Positions 1-9,691 of a stretch of DNA of 64,000 nt are shown piece by piece. Source of the DNA: JAWSVE01 sp050789445. GTDB lineage: Bacteria > Pseudomonadota > Gammaproteobacteria > Pseudomonadales > Cellvibrionaceae. The number at the start of each line of letters is the position of its first letter. Position 1 is the first letter of the stretch. Position numbers and translations under genes: made by a program. The notes under the pieces are model-generated. The model was not told the origin of the DNA. It was given only the letters and a program-made list of their open reading frames with translations, and ran no database searches. The stretch covers positions 3,534,001-3,598,000 of the forward strand of contig JAILXR010000001.1 in NCBI GenBank assembly GCA_050789445.1, written 5' to 3'.

Positions 1-230
1 GCAACTGTTCTTTCAGAACACACCCATTCCTCACCTCTAGCCTTGCAGCTCCATTCAGTATGGCTAGGCTTGACTGTGTCTGCAGAATGGCTAATCGGTG
101 TGAATGTTGCTGAAAACACTGATAAGGCAGTGGCAGTCAAAATAGTGATTGATGACGCAGGCTTTTGCCCTAGCTCAAAATGCTGGGGATTAGAGCTTTG
201 TGAGCGCTGTTTTGTGGAAAAGATCGACAA
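1..230 (-). CDS. lptD: LPS-assembly protein LptD, N-terminal part (runs off the window)
   Basis: LptD is the outer-membrane barrel that inserts lipopolysaccharide into the outer leaflet. Reading the minus strand from position 230 gives an open frame to the window edge. It has a hydrophobic signal-like stretch (about residues 20-40) followed by TEWSCKARGEEWVC, which resembles the conserved Trp-Cys...Trp-x-Cys start of mature LptD proteins. No ATG is in frame; an in-frame TGA lies upstream. The TTG at 230-228 has an AAGG eight bases before it, so I take TTG as the start. The divergent amgK-murU pair beside it is the neighbourhood known for lptD in Pseudomonas. Identification rests on about 75 residues, so it is likely rather than certain. 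Confidence 0.65.
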   Translation of the reverse strand, partial: MSIFSTKQRSQSSNPQHFELGQKPASSITILTATALSVFSATFTPISHSADTVKPSHTEWSCKARGEEWVCSERTV

Positions 231-534
231 GCTTGCGGCCTTATTTGTATGGAGATCTTGCGAGAATCACGTCTTTAGAGTTTCTAGTAGTCATTATTGA
301 AATTAGCTCTAAGTGATCCTAATGATGATTGTATGAGTAAACGCTCAATTCTACTGGAAACTACTTGAACAGCCCAGCATCGTATCTTTATTTTGCCATT
401 ATCAGTTTTGACATCAATAAATGGATAATTGGTCGTCTTAACGGGGTGTAGTTCTTATCGAATGGCCAGAGTAGAATGACCAGATATTACTGCTATTCAC
501 TTGAACATCATTACAATAATTAGAAGATCCAGAC

Positions 535-1593
535 ATGAGCTCAGATATATCACCTTCACTAGCCCAGTGGCTAAAACACGTTATTCCCGACAATAAAAAT
601 CAAGAGATCAGTATTCAAGCTTTATCGGGTGATGCAGGCGCTCGATGTTATTTCATTATTGAGCAATTTCCTGAGTATTTGGCAGTGTTTGCTCCAAAAG
701 ATTCAGAAAATAGCGAGCTGTTTGTTGAATTTGCGAATTACTTACGAGATCAAGGTATCCGTGCGCCTCAGGTGATAGCAACTGATTTTGAATTAGGTTT
801 TTTGTTGATAGAAAACCTTGGTGAAAAATTATATCTCGGAGAGTTAAATTTAAACACAGTTGAAGTTTTATATGGCGAAGCCATCATTGCCTTGCTGTGT
901 CTACAGCAAGCGCCACGAAGCTTATCGTCTATCGAAGATTATTCTACAAGTAAATTATTACAAGAAGTTGATCTCTTTCCCACGTGGTTTGTGAAAGACT
1001 TATTGGGTTATCAATTAAATACTTCTGAGCAGATCATGATTAAAGATATGTTCGATGTGTTAGTTGAAAGTGCTAATGAACAGCCTCAGTGTTTTGTGCA
1101 TCGAGATTTTCATTCGCGTAATTTAATTGCTTGCGACATTGGTCCGCCAGGCGTGATTGATTTTCAGGACGGCGTCTGGGGCCCATTTACTTATGATCTG
1201 GTTTCATTGTTGCGAGATTGTTATGTCCGTTGGCCAGAAGAGCGAGTGCGACATTGGGTGTTTACTTACGCAAACATGGCGGCCGAAGTTGGCATCATGC
1301 CGAAAGTGTCTGGCGACCAATTAATTAAATGGTTTGATTTAATGGGGCTGCAGCGCCATATCAAGGTGTTAGGAATTTTTGCTCGCTTGTATTTGCGTGA
1401 TAACAAAGCATCGTACTTGCAAGACTTGCCGTTAGTGATTCGCTATACATTAGAAATTGCAAAAAAATATCCTGAATGTGAAAAATTTGCGAATTGGTTT
1501 GAAAGCCAGTTAATCCCACTCGCTCAGCAGCAGTCTTGGTACACTGATTATAAATCGGCTGGCTTCTCTCCGATTAAAGAGTCATCCACTTAA
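535..1593 (+). CDS. amgK: N-acetylmuramate/N-acetylglucosamine kinase AmgK
   Basis: Cytoplasmic sugar kinase of the aminoglycoside-phosphotransferase fold that phosphorylates the anomeric hydroxyl of MurNAc and GlcNAc released in peptidoglycan turnover. Visible motifs are the Brenner-type catalytic loop CFVHRDFHSRN (about residues 186-196, with H189, D191 and N196) and the metal-binding VIDFQDG (D209). The motif FQDGVWGPFTYDLVSLLRDCY is typical of this family. At 352 residues it has the usual length. It lies 109 bases upstream of murU in the same direction and is divergent from lptD, so an amgK-murU operon is likely. Together the two bypass de novo UDP-MurNAc synthesis, the step blocked by fosfomycin in Pseudomonas. 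Confidence 0.88.
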   Translation: MSSDISPSLAQWLKHVIPDNKNQEISIQALSGDAGARCYFIIEQFPEYLAVFAPKDSENSELFVEFANYLRDQGIRAPQVIATDFELGFLLIENLGEKLYLGELNLNTVEVLYGEAIIALLCLQQAPRSLSSIEDYSTSKLLQEVDLFPTWFVKDLLGYQLNTSEQIMIKDMFDVLVESANEQPQCFVHRDFHSRNLIACDIGPPGVIDFQDGVWGPFTYDLVSLLRDCYVRWPEERVRHWVFTYANMAAEVGIMPKVSGDQLIKWFDLMGLQRHIKVLGIFARLYLRDNKASYLQDLPLVIRYTLEIAKKYPECEKFANWFESQLIPLAQQQSWYTDYKSAGFSPIKESST

Positions 1594-1702
1594 AGAATCA
1601 GACATTTAATGAGTTGATCAATTAAAAACTACTTATTTTAAAACTGATGTTAAAAATATCGTTATATGTTTTCGCAAGGAATATTTTGGAGCGCAAAGAT
1701 AA

Positions 1703-2404
1703 ATGAAAGCAATGATTTTTGCCGCCGGCCGAGGTGAGCGCATGGGCGAACTAACAAAAGATATGCCCAAGCCATTGTTAACCGTGAACGGGAAACCGCT
1801 AATTGCTCATACCATAGAAAACCTTCGAAAGGCTGGCGTCAAAGATGTTGTCATTAATCTAGCTTACCTGGGAAATCAAATTGAACAGGCAATAGGCGAA
1901 GGTGATGAATACGGAGTGAATATCAAATATTCGTTTGAGCCATATCCTTTAGAGACAGCAGGCGCGATTGTCTTTGCTTCTAAATTACTGGGTGATGCTC
2001 CTTTTATACTGACTAATGCAGATGTATGGACGACTTTTCCATATAAAGATTTAATTGAAAAAAAACTATCATCGTCAGTATTAGGGCATCTTGTGATGGT
2101 TGAAAACCCGGAACATAATCCTTTAGGTGATTTTGTTTTAAATGAAAATGGTTTTTTGTCAGCAGATACAAATATCAATAAAGATACAGCGGTGAGTAAC
2201 AATAAAAAATTAACGTTTAGCGGAATTAGTTTAATCAATCCATCGTTGGTTTTAGATTATCACAACAAGCGTGAGAAATTTCCGTTAGTGGAAGTGTTTA
2301 AAGACGCGATGGAAAGAAATGAATTGTCTGGCGAGTATTATCATGGCGAATGGCAAGATATTGGCACGCCAGAGCGGTTAGCCGCGATCCAAAAAAATCA
2401 ATAA
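1703..2404 (+). CDS. murU: N-acetylmuramate 1-phosphate uridylyltransferase MurU
   Basis: Nucleotidyltransferase that joins UTP and MurNAc 1-phosphate to make UDP-MurNAc, the last step of the cell-wall recycling route begun by AmgK. The N-terminus MKAMIFAAGRGERMGELTKD with MPKPLL is the sugar-nucleotidyltransferase signature (residues about 1-26). LTNADVWTTFPY carries the metal-binding Asp, and WQDIGTPERLAAIQ near the C-terminus is standard in the family. The length of 233 residues is close to known MurU. Homologous enzymes such as RmlA or GlmU are longer; the AmgK neighbour decides the call. Confidence 0.88.
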   Translation: MKAMIFAAGRGERMGELTKDMPKPLLTVNGKPLIAHTIENLRKAGVKDVVINLAYLGNQIEQAIGEGDEYGVNIKYSFEPYPLETAGAIVFASKLLGDAPFILTNADVWTTFPYKDLIEKKLSSSVLGHLVMVENPEHNPLGDFVLNENGFLSADTNINKDTAVSNNKKLTFSGISLINPSLVLDYHNKREKFPLVEVFKDAMERNELSGEYYHGEWQDIGTPERLAAIQKNQ

Positions 2405-2749
2405 TTTCCAACACTATTTTTATTAAGTCGAGCGACAAAATAAACCATCAACTTTATATAGTTTCAAACGTAATTATATAAGCCTGAAGCATTTTTTTTT
2501 GATTCTATACTTTTATTTTTTTAGGCGGTTAAGTATCTGCAAAGATAATTTTTCCTTGCTCGCTAGGCCGTGTTGGCGTTATTCTGCACCGCAATTTTTC
2601 ATTATGAAATATTAATTTTTTTACTTCTATAGGCTTTCATCGTTCGCCCCTTGAGATTTTCCGTCACACCACATTGATGCACCAAAAAGTATAAGTTCAT
2701 AGTCTATTCAGGCTCCATCGTTATTGAGTTCTCGTTGTAAGGTATTTTC
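2405..2749 (+). other. Intergenic region after murU, no gene seen
   Basis: These 345 bases are AT-rich with a long T run near 2490-2520. I see no coding frame with a plausible start, no RNA gene and no clear hairpin terminator. It presumably holds the promoter of the MFS gene. Confidence 0.5.
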
Positions 2750-4654
2750 ATGACTCCGGTTTCATTCACAGAAAAAGAAAGAAAAATCACATTATTTGCA
2801 TTGCTCGTCGTGTTTTTATTAAGCGCGCTTGATATGACAATTCTTTCTACCGCAATGCCCCGCATTATTGCAGAGCTTAATGGCATTGAGTTGTATGCGT
2901 GGGTGACAACGGCTTACATGCTAACGTCAACCGTATTGGTTCCGATTGCAGGAAAATTGGGGGATTTATACGGGCGAAAAACAATTTTAATCTGGGGGAT
3001 TGCGATATTTTTATTGGGTTCAGCGCTCTCCGGTTTAAGTGGTGAATTTGGGCCGATACCCATTATTGGTGATGGCATTCATCAGCTTATTGTTTTTCGT
3101 GCGGTAAAAGGTGTTGGTGGTGCCGCGTTGTTTACTTGCGTTATCGCGATTGTGGCGGATATGTATTCACCGCGAGAACGCGCGCGCTTTATGGGATTGT
3201 TTGGTGCGGTGTTTGGAATCTCCAGTGTGATAGGCCCTGCGGTCGGCGGGTTTTTAACAGACTATGCATCAGTTACTTTATTTGGTCACGATATTCCAGG
3301 ATGGCGCTGGGTCTTTTATGTCAATCTTCCGCTGGGGTTTGTCTCTCTTTATTTAATTATTAGAAAAACGCCGAAAACCAATGTCGGCACCGGTGGCAAT
3401 ATTGATTACTTAGGCGCGATCTTATTAATCGCTGCATTCATTCCATTTTTGTTGGCGTTGACGTGGGGTGGACATAAATACGATTGGAGCTCACAAGAAA
3501 TCATTGGCATGTTGGTGGGTTCTGTAGCGGCATTGATGGCGTTTATTTTCGTAGAAACAAAAGCATCGCATCCCATTATGCCGTTAAATCTTTTTGCCAA
3601 TAAGGCATTCACGATTACTAATTTATCGTCGTTCGTTATTTCGATGGCGTTTTTGGGTATCATCATGTTCATGCCTTTGTATATGCAAATTGTACAAGGT
3701 GTCAGCGCCACTAAAAGTGGTGTGGCCATGTTCCCATTAATGTTTGGCATGATGTTCAGTAGCATCATGAGTGGACGAATGGTATCGCAACTAGGCGTCT
3801 ACAAATCGTTTATGGTGGCTGGATGCGTTATATTAATTGCCGGCGTTTATTTCTGTACACAAATAGATGCAGAGACAACAACGCTTGATCTAGCGTGGCG
3901 AATTGCCATGGTAGGTTTTGGTTTAGGACCAAGCCAAGGTTTAGCGAATTTAATTGTACAAAGTGCAGTTTCACCAAAAGATATTGGTGTGGCTACTAGT
4001 GCAGCACAATTTTTCAGGCAAATTGGTTCAACAATCGGCATTGCTTTGTTCGGTACATTTTTGACGTACAACTTAACATTGGAATTGCCGAAGCATTTAC
4101 CGCAGATGCCAGGAATGACATCAGAAAATTCACAGCCAATGGATTTAAATCAAGCACAATCAAATGCAATGAATCCTGAAAAAGTAAGACAACAAATCAA
4201 AGACAGATTTGAATTAATGTATACGCAAGTTGATCTTGCCTATCATGGTGATGAGGCAGCGTTAAAAGCTGTGAGCGAAAGTCAATTTATTCCAGAAGGT
4301 TTAAAGAAAGCAATCTTAGAAGTACAGGGCAAGCCTGAACGAGAATTGCAGCCACAGCTTGCAGCGCTGAAACAAATGATGTCTCGACAGGCTGAAGAAT
4401 ATTCAACGCAAATGTTAAATGGCTTTAAAAAAGCATTCTCCAGTGCAATTACTGGAATGTTTTCGACGGCGCTTTGGATAGTTATCGTCGGGTTTATCAT
4501 CACCTGTTTTATTCCCGTCATTCCATTGCACACGCAAAATGTTCGCGTTCCCCAAACAGCTTCGAAAGAAGAGGGCGAAGATGATAAAAGTGAAAGTGAT
4601 GCTAAAGACAGCGAGAGTGATAAAGATAATAAAATTGAAAATCCAAAATATTAA
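2750..4654 (+). CDS. DHA2-family MFS drug exporter (EmrB/QacA type)
   Basis: Inner-membrane proton-driven exporter of the 14-helix drug:H+ antiporter group. The N-terminus has helix 1 with LSALDMTILSTAMPRI, the DHA2 helix-1 signature, then the motif A loop GKLGDLYGRKTI (about residues 65-77). The C motif-like segment GPAVGGFLTD is also present. Hydrophobic helices continue to residue about 440. A hydrophilic loop of roughly 120 residues (about 448-570, Gln/Lys/Glu rich) then separates the last helix from the rest, and the tail after it is strongly acidic (Asp/Glu/Ser/Lys). The 634 residues are longer than the usual 500 or so because of these two parts. Substrate unknown. It is followed 36 bases later by selO. 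Confidence 0.82.
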   Translation: MTPVSFTEKERKITLFALLVVFLLSALDMTILSTAMPRIIAELNGIELYAWVTTAYMLTSTVLVPIAGKLGDLYGRKTILIWGIAIFLLGSALSGLSGEFGPIPIIGDGIHQLIVFRAVKGVGGAALFTCVIAIVADMYSPRERARFMGLFGAVFGISSVIGPAVGGFLTDYASVTLFGHDIPGWRWVFYVNLPLGFVSLYLIIRKTPKTNVGTGGNIDYLGAILLIAAFIPFLLALTWGGHKYDWSSQEIIGMLVGSVAALMAFIFVETKASHPIMPLNLFANKAFTITNLSSFVISMAFLGIIMFMPLYMQIVQGVSATKSGVAMFPLMFGMMFSSIMSGRMVSQLGVYKSFMVAGCVILIAGVYFCTQIDAETTTLDLAWRIAMVGFGLGPSQGLANLIVQSAVSPKDIGVATSAAQFFRQIGSTIGIALFGTFLTYNLTLELPKHLPQMPGMTSENSQPMDLNQAQSNAMNPEKVRQQIKDRFELMYTQVDLAYHGDEAALKAVSESQFIPEGLKKAILEVQGKPERELQPQLAALKQMMSRQAEEYSTQMLNGFKKAFSSAITGMFSTALWIVIVGFIITCFIPVIPLHTQNVRVPQTASKEEGEDDKSESDAKDSESDKDNKIENPKY

Positions 4655-4690
4655 ACTAAAAAAGTTAAACAACAAAGTTAAATAAATAAT

Positions 4691-6376
4691 ATGATCAATA
4701 TTGAAAACACCTTTGTGAACACATTACCTGCGGATCAGGAGGCTGATAACCATCGCAGGCAAGTGAGCGATGCGTGTTATTCGTTGGTCTCGCCTGCGCC
4801 TGTTCGTAATCCTTCTCTTGTTGCGGTTTCTTCAGAAGTGGCAGCGCTATTAAATTTATCCAATGATTTTTTAGATACAAAATCGTTTCTGGATTTTGTT
4901 TCTGGTAATGAACTGTTGGAGGGTATGAAACCCTATGCCATGTGTTATGGCGGTCACCAGTTCGGGAATTGGGCTGGCCAATTAGGTGATGGTCGCGCGA
5001 TCAATTTAGGCGAAGTTGTTAACGACAAAAACGAAAGATTCTCGCTGCAATTAAAAGGCGCAGGTCCAACGCCTTATTCTCGTAGTGCAGATGGTCTAGC
5101 CGTTTTACGTTCATCGGTACGAGAATTTTTATGCAGTGAAGCCATGTTTCATCTTGGCGTACCGACAACAAGAGCATTGAGCTTGGTGGATACGGGTGAG
5201 CAAGTTATGCGCGATATGTTTTATGATGGCCGTGCAGCTCACGAACCCGGTGCCGTTGTTTGTCGAGTTTCGCCATCATTCATTCGCTTTGGTAGTTTCG
5301 AAATTTTTTCAGCAAGAAAAGATCTGAAAACACTCAAGAAGTTATTACATTATTCGATAAGCACTTATTTTCCACATTTAATATCGTCTTTAATTCGAGA
5401 AGTAAATTCTTCTGATTCGTCGTCTGAAAAATTAGACGCCTGTACAGAAGAGCAAGCAAAAAATATGTATATCGCATGGTTTAAAGAGGTCGCTAAAACC
5501 ACAGTGGATATGATTATTCATTGGATGCGAGTTGGTTTTGTTCATGGCGTGATGAATACCGATAACATGTCGATCCATGGATTAACGATTGACTACGGTC
5601 CTTACGGTTGGTTAGAAGATTACGATCCACAGTGGACGCCGAATACAACTGATGCGCAAAACCGTCGCTACCGTTACGAAAACCAACCAGGTATCGCTCA
5701 ATGGAATCTTCTGCAGTTAGCGAACGCAATTTATCCATTGATAGGAGATTCAAAAGAACTAGAAGAAGCCATTCAACAATTCGCCACAGATTATACCGTT
5801 GGCAATCAATTAATGATGATGGAAAAACTAGGCTTGCCCGTCGAAGAAAAGGATAGAGAGCAAGAATTAAAAGAAGAAGATACAGAGCTTATTGATGACC
5901 TTTTAAAAATATTAGCTTCTACCGAAACAGACATGACACTATTTTATCGTGGCCTAGCAAATGTTCCAGCAGCAAGTGCAAGCCAGAATGAAAGTGACTC
6001 TCAATCAACTGAAGACGAATTAATAAACTTTATCGAAGACAGTTATTATCTTCCAAAAGAGCAACGAGAAACTGAAACGGCAGAAATGCTGTCATGGCTT
6101 AAGCGATATCAGCATCGAGTTGGCGAACACAAAGCATCAGATGTTGACCGAAAAAAACAAATGGATGCAGTAAATCCAAAATATGTTTTACGAAATTATT
6201 TGGCGCAGTTGGCAATTGATAAAGCAGAGCAGGGTGACAATACCGTTGTGAATGAATTGCTAGATGTGTTGCGTCATCCCTATGATGAGCAGCCCACAAA
6301 AGAAGAGTTTGCAAAAAAACGGCCAGAGTGGGCAAGAAACCGGCCGGGTTGTTCTATGCTTTCTTGCAGTTCATAA
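4691..6376 (+). CDS. selO: Protein adenylyltransferase SelO (YdiU/UPF0061)
   Basis: Pseudokinase-fold enzyme that transfers AMP from ATP to hydroxyl side chains of proteins; linked to redox stress in known bacteria. Hallmarks are CYGGHQFGNWAGQLGDGRA (from about residue 85), LKGAGPTPYSRSADG, RSSVREFL and the metal/catalytic block TDNMSIHGLTIDYGPYG (about 289-305). The C-terminus ends in CSMLSCSS, keeping the Cys-Ser-Ser ending seen in the E. coli protein, where a C-terminal cysteine forms a regulatory disulphide. At 561 residues it is longer than E. coli SelO (478); extra Ser/Glu-rich stretches lie near residues 235-260 and 390-450. It lies close behind the MFS gene and may be co-transcribed. 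Confidence 0.9.
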   Translation: MINIENTFVNTLPADQEADNHRRQVSDACYSLVSPAPVRNPSLVAVSSEVAALLNLSNDFLDTKSFLDFVSGNELLEGMKPYAMCYGGHQFGNWAGQLGDGRAINLGEVVNDKNERFSLQLKGAGPTPYSRSADGLAVLRSSVREFLCSEAMFHLGVPTTRALSLVDTGEQVMRDMFYDGRAAHEPGAVVCRVSPSFIRFGSFEIFSARKDLKTLKKLLHYSISTYFPHLISSLIREVNSSDSSSEKLDACTEEQAKNMYIAWFKEVAKTTVDMIIHWMRVGFVHGVMNTDNMSIHGLTIDYGPYGWLEDYDPQWTPNTTDAQNRRYRYENQPGIAQWNLLQLANAIYPLIGDSKELEEAIQQFATDYTVGNQLMMMEKLGLPVEEKDREQELKEEDTELIDDLLKILASTETDMTLFYRGLANVPAASASQNESDSQSTEDELINFIEDSYYLPKEQRETETAEMLSWLKRYQHRVGEHKASDVDRKKQMDAVNPKYVLRNYLAQLAIDKAEQGDNTVVNELLDVLRHPYDEQPTKEEFAKKRPEWARNRPGCSMLSCSS

Positions 6377-6473
6377 GCAGTAGTTTGTAAGACAAATTTT
6401 GTAAGAAATAATGCTTAAAGTTATCGTATTTTATTTCTTGGTTTCAAGTAATAAAACAGTTAACAAATAAAAA

Positions 6474-7313
6474 TTAAAACGTATTGCACCCATCAAACGT
6501 GCCTTCGCGCATTCCTTTTTTAAACCATTGCACACGTTGCTCAGAAGTACCATGTGTAAACGATTCAGGTTGAATGCGTCCCGTCGCTTGTTTTTGTAAT
6601 CGATCATCACCAATCGCACTGGCAGCCGTTAATGCTTCTTCAATATCGCCTTGTTCTAATACTTGTTTCGCTCGTTGAGTATGATTGGCCCAAACACCGG
6701 CAAGGCAGTCGGCTTGTAATTCTAATTTAACAGATAGTGCATTACTTTCGGCTTTACTAGTTCGTTGGCGTGCTTCATGTACCTGATCAGAAATTCCTAA
6801 CATGTGTTGAACATGGTGGCCTACTTCATGAGCAATGACATATGCTTGAGCAAAATCACCAGGAGCGTTATGACGAGATTTTAAATCACTGTAAAAACCC
6901 AGATCGATATAAACCTTGTCATCGGCAGGGCAATAAAAAGGGCCCATTGCCGCACTTGCCGCACCACAGCCAGAATTCACCGCACCCGTAAACATGACTA
7001 ATTTGGGTTCTTGGTAAGTGCCACCCATTTGTCGAAACAGTGGATGCCATACATCTTCCGTATCCGCTAAAACGACAGCGGTAAATTCTGCCAACTCATT
7101 CTCTGCTGCTGTCGGGGTATATTGAGTAGTTTGCTGCTGACCGCTAGAAAGCCCGCCTGCAATTTGCGTCGCGATTTGTGGGTCAATTCCAAAATACATA
7201 GCCACCAAAGCGATAGCTATAGTCGCAAGACCGCCACCTTTGGCACCTCGCCCCATTTTAACGCGACGCTTATCTTCAATATTGGAGCTTGCTCTACGGT
7301 TTTTCCACTTCAT
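6474..7313 (-). CDS. ypfJ: YpfJ-type neutral zinc metallopeptidase
   Basis: Member of the putative neutral zinc metallopeptidase family (YpfJ/KPN_02809). One N-terminal membrane helix (about residues 29-45) follows a basic RRASSNIEDKRR-like head, suggesting an inner-membrane anchor with the catalytic part outside. The zinc motif HEVGHH is at residues 162-167, preceded by YVIA. The segments SGCGAASAAMGPFYCP and LELQADCLAGVWA (the third zinc ligand region) are typical. The 279-residue length fits. Its first nine codons and 5' region are present a second time at 11209-11343, as a broken copy. Confidence 0.85.
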   Translation of the reverse strand: MKWKNRRASSNIEDKRRVKMGRGAKGGGLATIAIALVAMYFGIDPQIATQIAGGLSSGQQQTTQYTPTAAENELAEFTAVVLADTEDVWHPLFRQMGGTYQEPKLVMFTGAVNSGCGAASAAMGPFYCPADDKVYIDLGFYSDLKSRHNAPGDFAQAYVIAHEVGHHVQHMLGISDQVHEARQRTSKAESNALSVKLELQADCLAGVWANHTQRAKQVLEQGDIEEALTAASAIGDDRLQKQATGRIQPESFTHGTSEQRVQWFKKGMREGTFDGCNTF

Positions 7314-7419
7314 CGCGGTACCTAAATATTATGTCGAAGGACTAAGGAGTATAAGTGCGTTGATTGTAGAGCGATCGCCAGAGCCCTGCAATTATGAAAT
7401 GTCAAAAGTTGTGTTGTGT
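7285..7419. repeat. Copy 1 of a 135-bp duplicated segment (ypfJ 5' end and upstream)
   Basis: This stretch carries the first nine codons of the metallopeptidase gene and about 105 bases upstream. It recurs in the same orientation at 11209-11343 with about seven base differences. The two copies bracket the lipoprotein/pseudogene block 7420-11208. Confidence 0.9.
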
Positions 7420-8133
7420 TATTTATTGATACTCAGTTTAAGTGCTCAGGAGAATTAGGTTGCGAGTAAATTATTGGATTTGATGGATGAGCGAAAGTCA
7501 AAATAATTGGCATGTATTACCTCGACTTTAAGCGCAGCATTATGATTATATACGAGATTGATTTACGCGTTACTTAGTGAAAGTGATCAATAAGGGGTAG
7601 ACCATTCAATAATTAAATTATTTCAGATGATCATTTTTGTAGAATTCTTGAGAAGAAAGCATTGAAAATTAATGCGCAAGTTAGAATGGCGAGGCGATAT
7701 TTGACTTAGGAGTTAAGCTTGACTTATTCCGAAGGGCTAAATGTTGGCGCAAGCATAATCCACTCTAAACATTAGGGTAGAATAATTAGCACCATGATAT
7801 TAAATATCCACTCTCTCAGATAAACACGTTGAGGTGTGTTAAGGAGTTAATAGTTTTTAAATATAAGTGGGACAGTGAATTATTTTCTTTAAGGATTATT
7901 CTGGTCCAGAGAATTAAGTGGATCACATAGATCTCTGGAATGGAGGTTGTCTTGCTTGTTGCAGTTCATGTTTTGAATTTGTAATTCGAAGTAATCGTCA
8001 TTGTTAGATGTAACTGTTTGGCTTTAGGGGAGAGTAAAGACATAAAAGAGCAGTGAGAGAAAGTAATTTTTTATTAAGTTCAGAAAAATAAATATTTAAT
8101 TTAAAAATAATTTATAGAGGAAAGATAATTAAA
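7420..8133. other. Long gene-free region before the 8.1-kb lipoprotein gene
   Basis: About 710 bases with no supported gene on either strand. From about 7503 to 7605 it shows a weaker, gapped similarity to 11478-11577 (shared runs such as ATTACCTCGACTT), which looks like an older extension of the 135-bp duplication. A ribosome-binding site AGAGGAAAG at about 8115-8123 serves the next gene. Confidence 0.5.
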
Positions 8134-9414
8134 ATGTCGAAAATAACTAAAACTATCCTTTTAATCTCATGCCTGTTTTTATTAAATGCATGTGTTTCCC
8201 CGCCATTTCATTATTATGCAGGAGAACCTTTACCGCTATCTGAAGTGGCAATCGTAGAGCGTGGCGTTATCTTTGTAGAAAACACAGACCCTTTCTCAGG
8301 TGTCTTTTATAAAGGCTCAGAATACGAACGATACGATGAGGTTCATCTTTTTTCGGTTAATGGTGAGCGAATTCCCAGTAAAAAAGATGGCTATAAAAAG
8401 CTTCCGGATAATTTCCAAACTGCGCTTAAACCTGGTGGATATGATATACAAGTTATCTATGTGCCAGGAAATTTTGCTGGTGGCGGATTGCTCTTTTACG
8501 CTCTCGATGCAGCTGTTTCTCAAAGAGGTTTCTGGCCGTTACATCCTGCGCGTAATCGAAAAATTCAAGTTAATTTTGAAGCAGGTAAAACTTATAGGCT
8601 TGCTGCAATAACCAGTAATGATACAGAAGGTTCGATTAGTTCAGCGGACTTTGCTGTCATCAACGTCACAGATAATATAGTACTAGGTGAAGACCAAGGA
8701 AGATTCGATCCTGAAAGAGATAGGGCTGTATATGATCTTTCCGATGGTAGCCAGAGTGGCGAGTTGGTTATTACGGCTCATCAAGGAATGGCCAATTCAA
8801 CGTTTGAATCCTATCTTGTTAAAATCGATGAAAGGGAACCTACACCGATTGCTGATACAGGCGTGTCGTTATTTAAATTGCCAATAGGGCAACATCAAGT
8901 GAGGATATTTCCCAGATTAGATTCGTTTGAAAAACCAGTTAAAGAAGGCGATTCAAATGTTGCTAGTGTAGAAATAACATCTAATTCACAGACAGAAATA
9001 TACTACCAAAGCACTATTGGAAACGGACGAGGTACAATTTATTTTCGCCCTATTAAGGAGCATTATGCTTACGAGCGTGCGAAAAAATATCTTTCAAAAC
9101 TCGACGTTGCACTGTCAGAAAAGAAAAGTTCTTCTGCAAGACAAGATAGAGATTATTCACTAAAGGAAAAAACTGTAGGCGAGATTCCATTTTCCCCGCT
9201 AGGAAATAAACAATATTGGTTAAAGACAAAAGTGAGTGAAAAAATGAGAAAAATTCAAATTGGAAGAAGCTCATTTAGTATAGAAATACCAAGCTACGAG
9301 GAAGGTAAAACCTATGTTTTTTTACTTGATGCCCGAAATCGAACAAAGTTTATCTTGTCTTATTTTGATTATGAATACCTTGCCGAATTAGGGTATGACC
9401 TAAATAGCCAGTAA
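8134..9414 (+). CDS. Predicted outer-membrane lipoprotein of unknown function
   Basis: I do not recognise the family. The N-terminus is a lipoprotein signal peptide ending in the lipobox LLNAC with Cys at about residue 20, followed by Val-Ser, which would favour outer-membrane sorting. The mature part looks beta-rich and contains two or three similar modules, each with a short PGGYDIQVIYVP-like or PIGQHQVRIFP-like strand followed by an AGKTY or GKTYVF segment. Such GxYxVxV strands occur in PEGA-like and other small beta-sandwich surface domains, but I cannot assign one. A strong ribosome-binding site precedes the ATG. The next genes downstream are pseudogenes. Confidence 0.7.
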   Translation: MSKITKTILLISCLFLLNACVSPPFHYYAGEPLPLSEVAIVERGVIFVENTDPFSGVFYKGSEYERYDEVHLFSVNGERIPSKKDGYKKLPDNFQTALKPGGYDIQVIYVPGNFAGGGLLFYALDAAVSQRGFWPLHPARNRKIQVNFEAGKTYRLAAITSNDTEGSISSADFAVINVTDNIVLGEDQGRFDPERDRAVYDLSDGSQSGELVITAHQGMANSTFESYLVKIDEREPTPIADTGVSLFKLPIGQHQVRIFPRLDSFEKPVKEGDSNVASVEITSNSQTEIYYQSTIGNGRGTIYFRPIKEHYAYERAKKYLSKLDVALSEKKSSSARQDRDYSLKEKTVGEIPFSPLGNKQYWLKTKVSEKMRKIQIGRSSFSIEIPSYEEGKTYVFLLDARNRTKFILSYFDYEYLAELGYDLNSQ

Positions 9415-9478
9415 TATTTGTTGTCATATGGCACCTTGTTGCATTAATAGTAAGCATTCAATAACGAGATACCGTTAA

Positions 9479-9679
9479 ACGAAAGGAAGCTGTCTTTGCA
9501 GATGTGTTACCTACGAGGTTGAAGAATTCGCTGGTCCAATTGGATCTTGCCATTGTCGAAGATGTCAAAAAGTCCATTCTTCAATCCTTGTGCCAGGGGC
9601 GCGAGTTAATCGCAAAAGCTTCAATATGATCAAGAAATACAGTTATATGATGAAATGCCAACTGACCAACCTTAATTAA
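9479..9679 (+). pseudogene. Fragment of a GFA-family (CENP-V/formaldehyde-activating-like) zinc protein
   Basis: An open stretch without a start codon (a stop lies just upstream at 9476) translates to GSCLCRCVTYEVEEFAGPIG followed by SCHCRRCQKVHSS and VPGARVNRKSF. The spaced Cys-x-Cys and Cys-x-Cys-x-x-Cys pattern and the order of the blocks match the first half of GFA-domain zinc proteins. The frame ends at a TAA soon after; the second half of the domain is missing. It therefore looks like a 5'- and 3'-truncated remnant, not a working gene. Confidence 0.7.
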
Positions 9680-9691
9680 AAAGGAATTAAA

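Noticed and set aside
43..300. Plus-strand open frame of 85 codons at the left edge
   Set aside because: Antisense to the LptD-like N-terminus; composition unlike a real protein and no ribosome-binding site.
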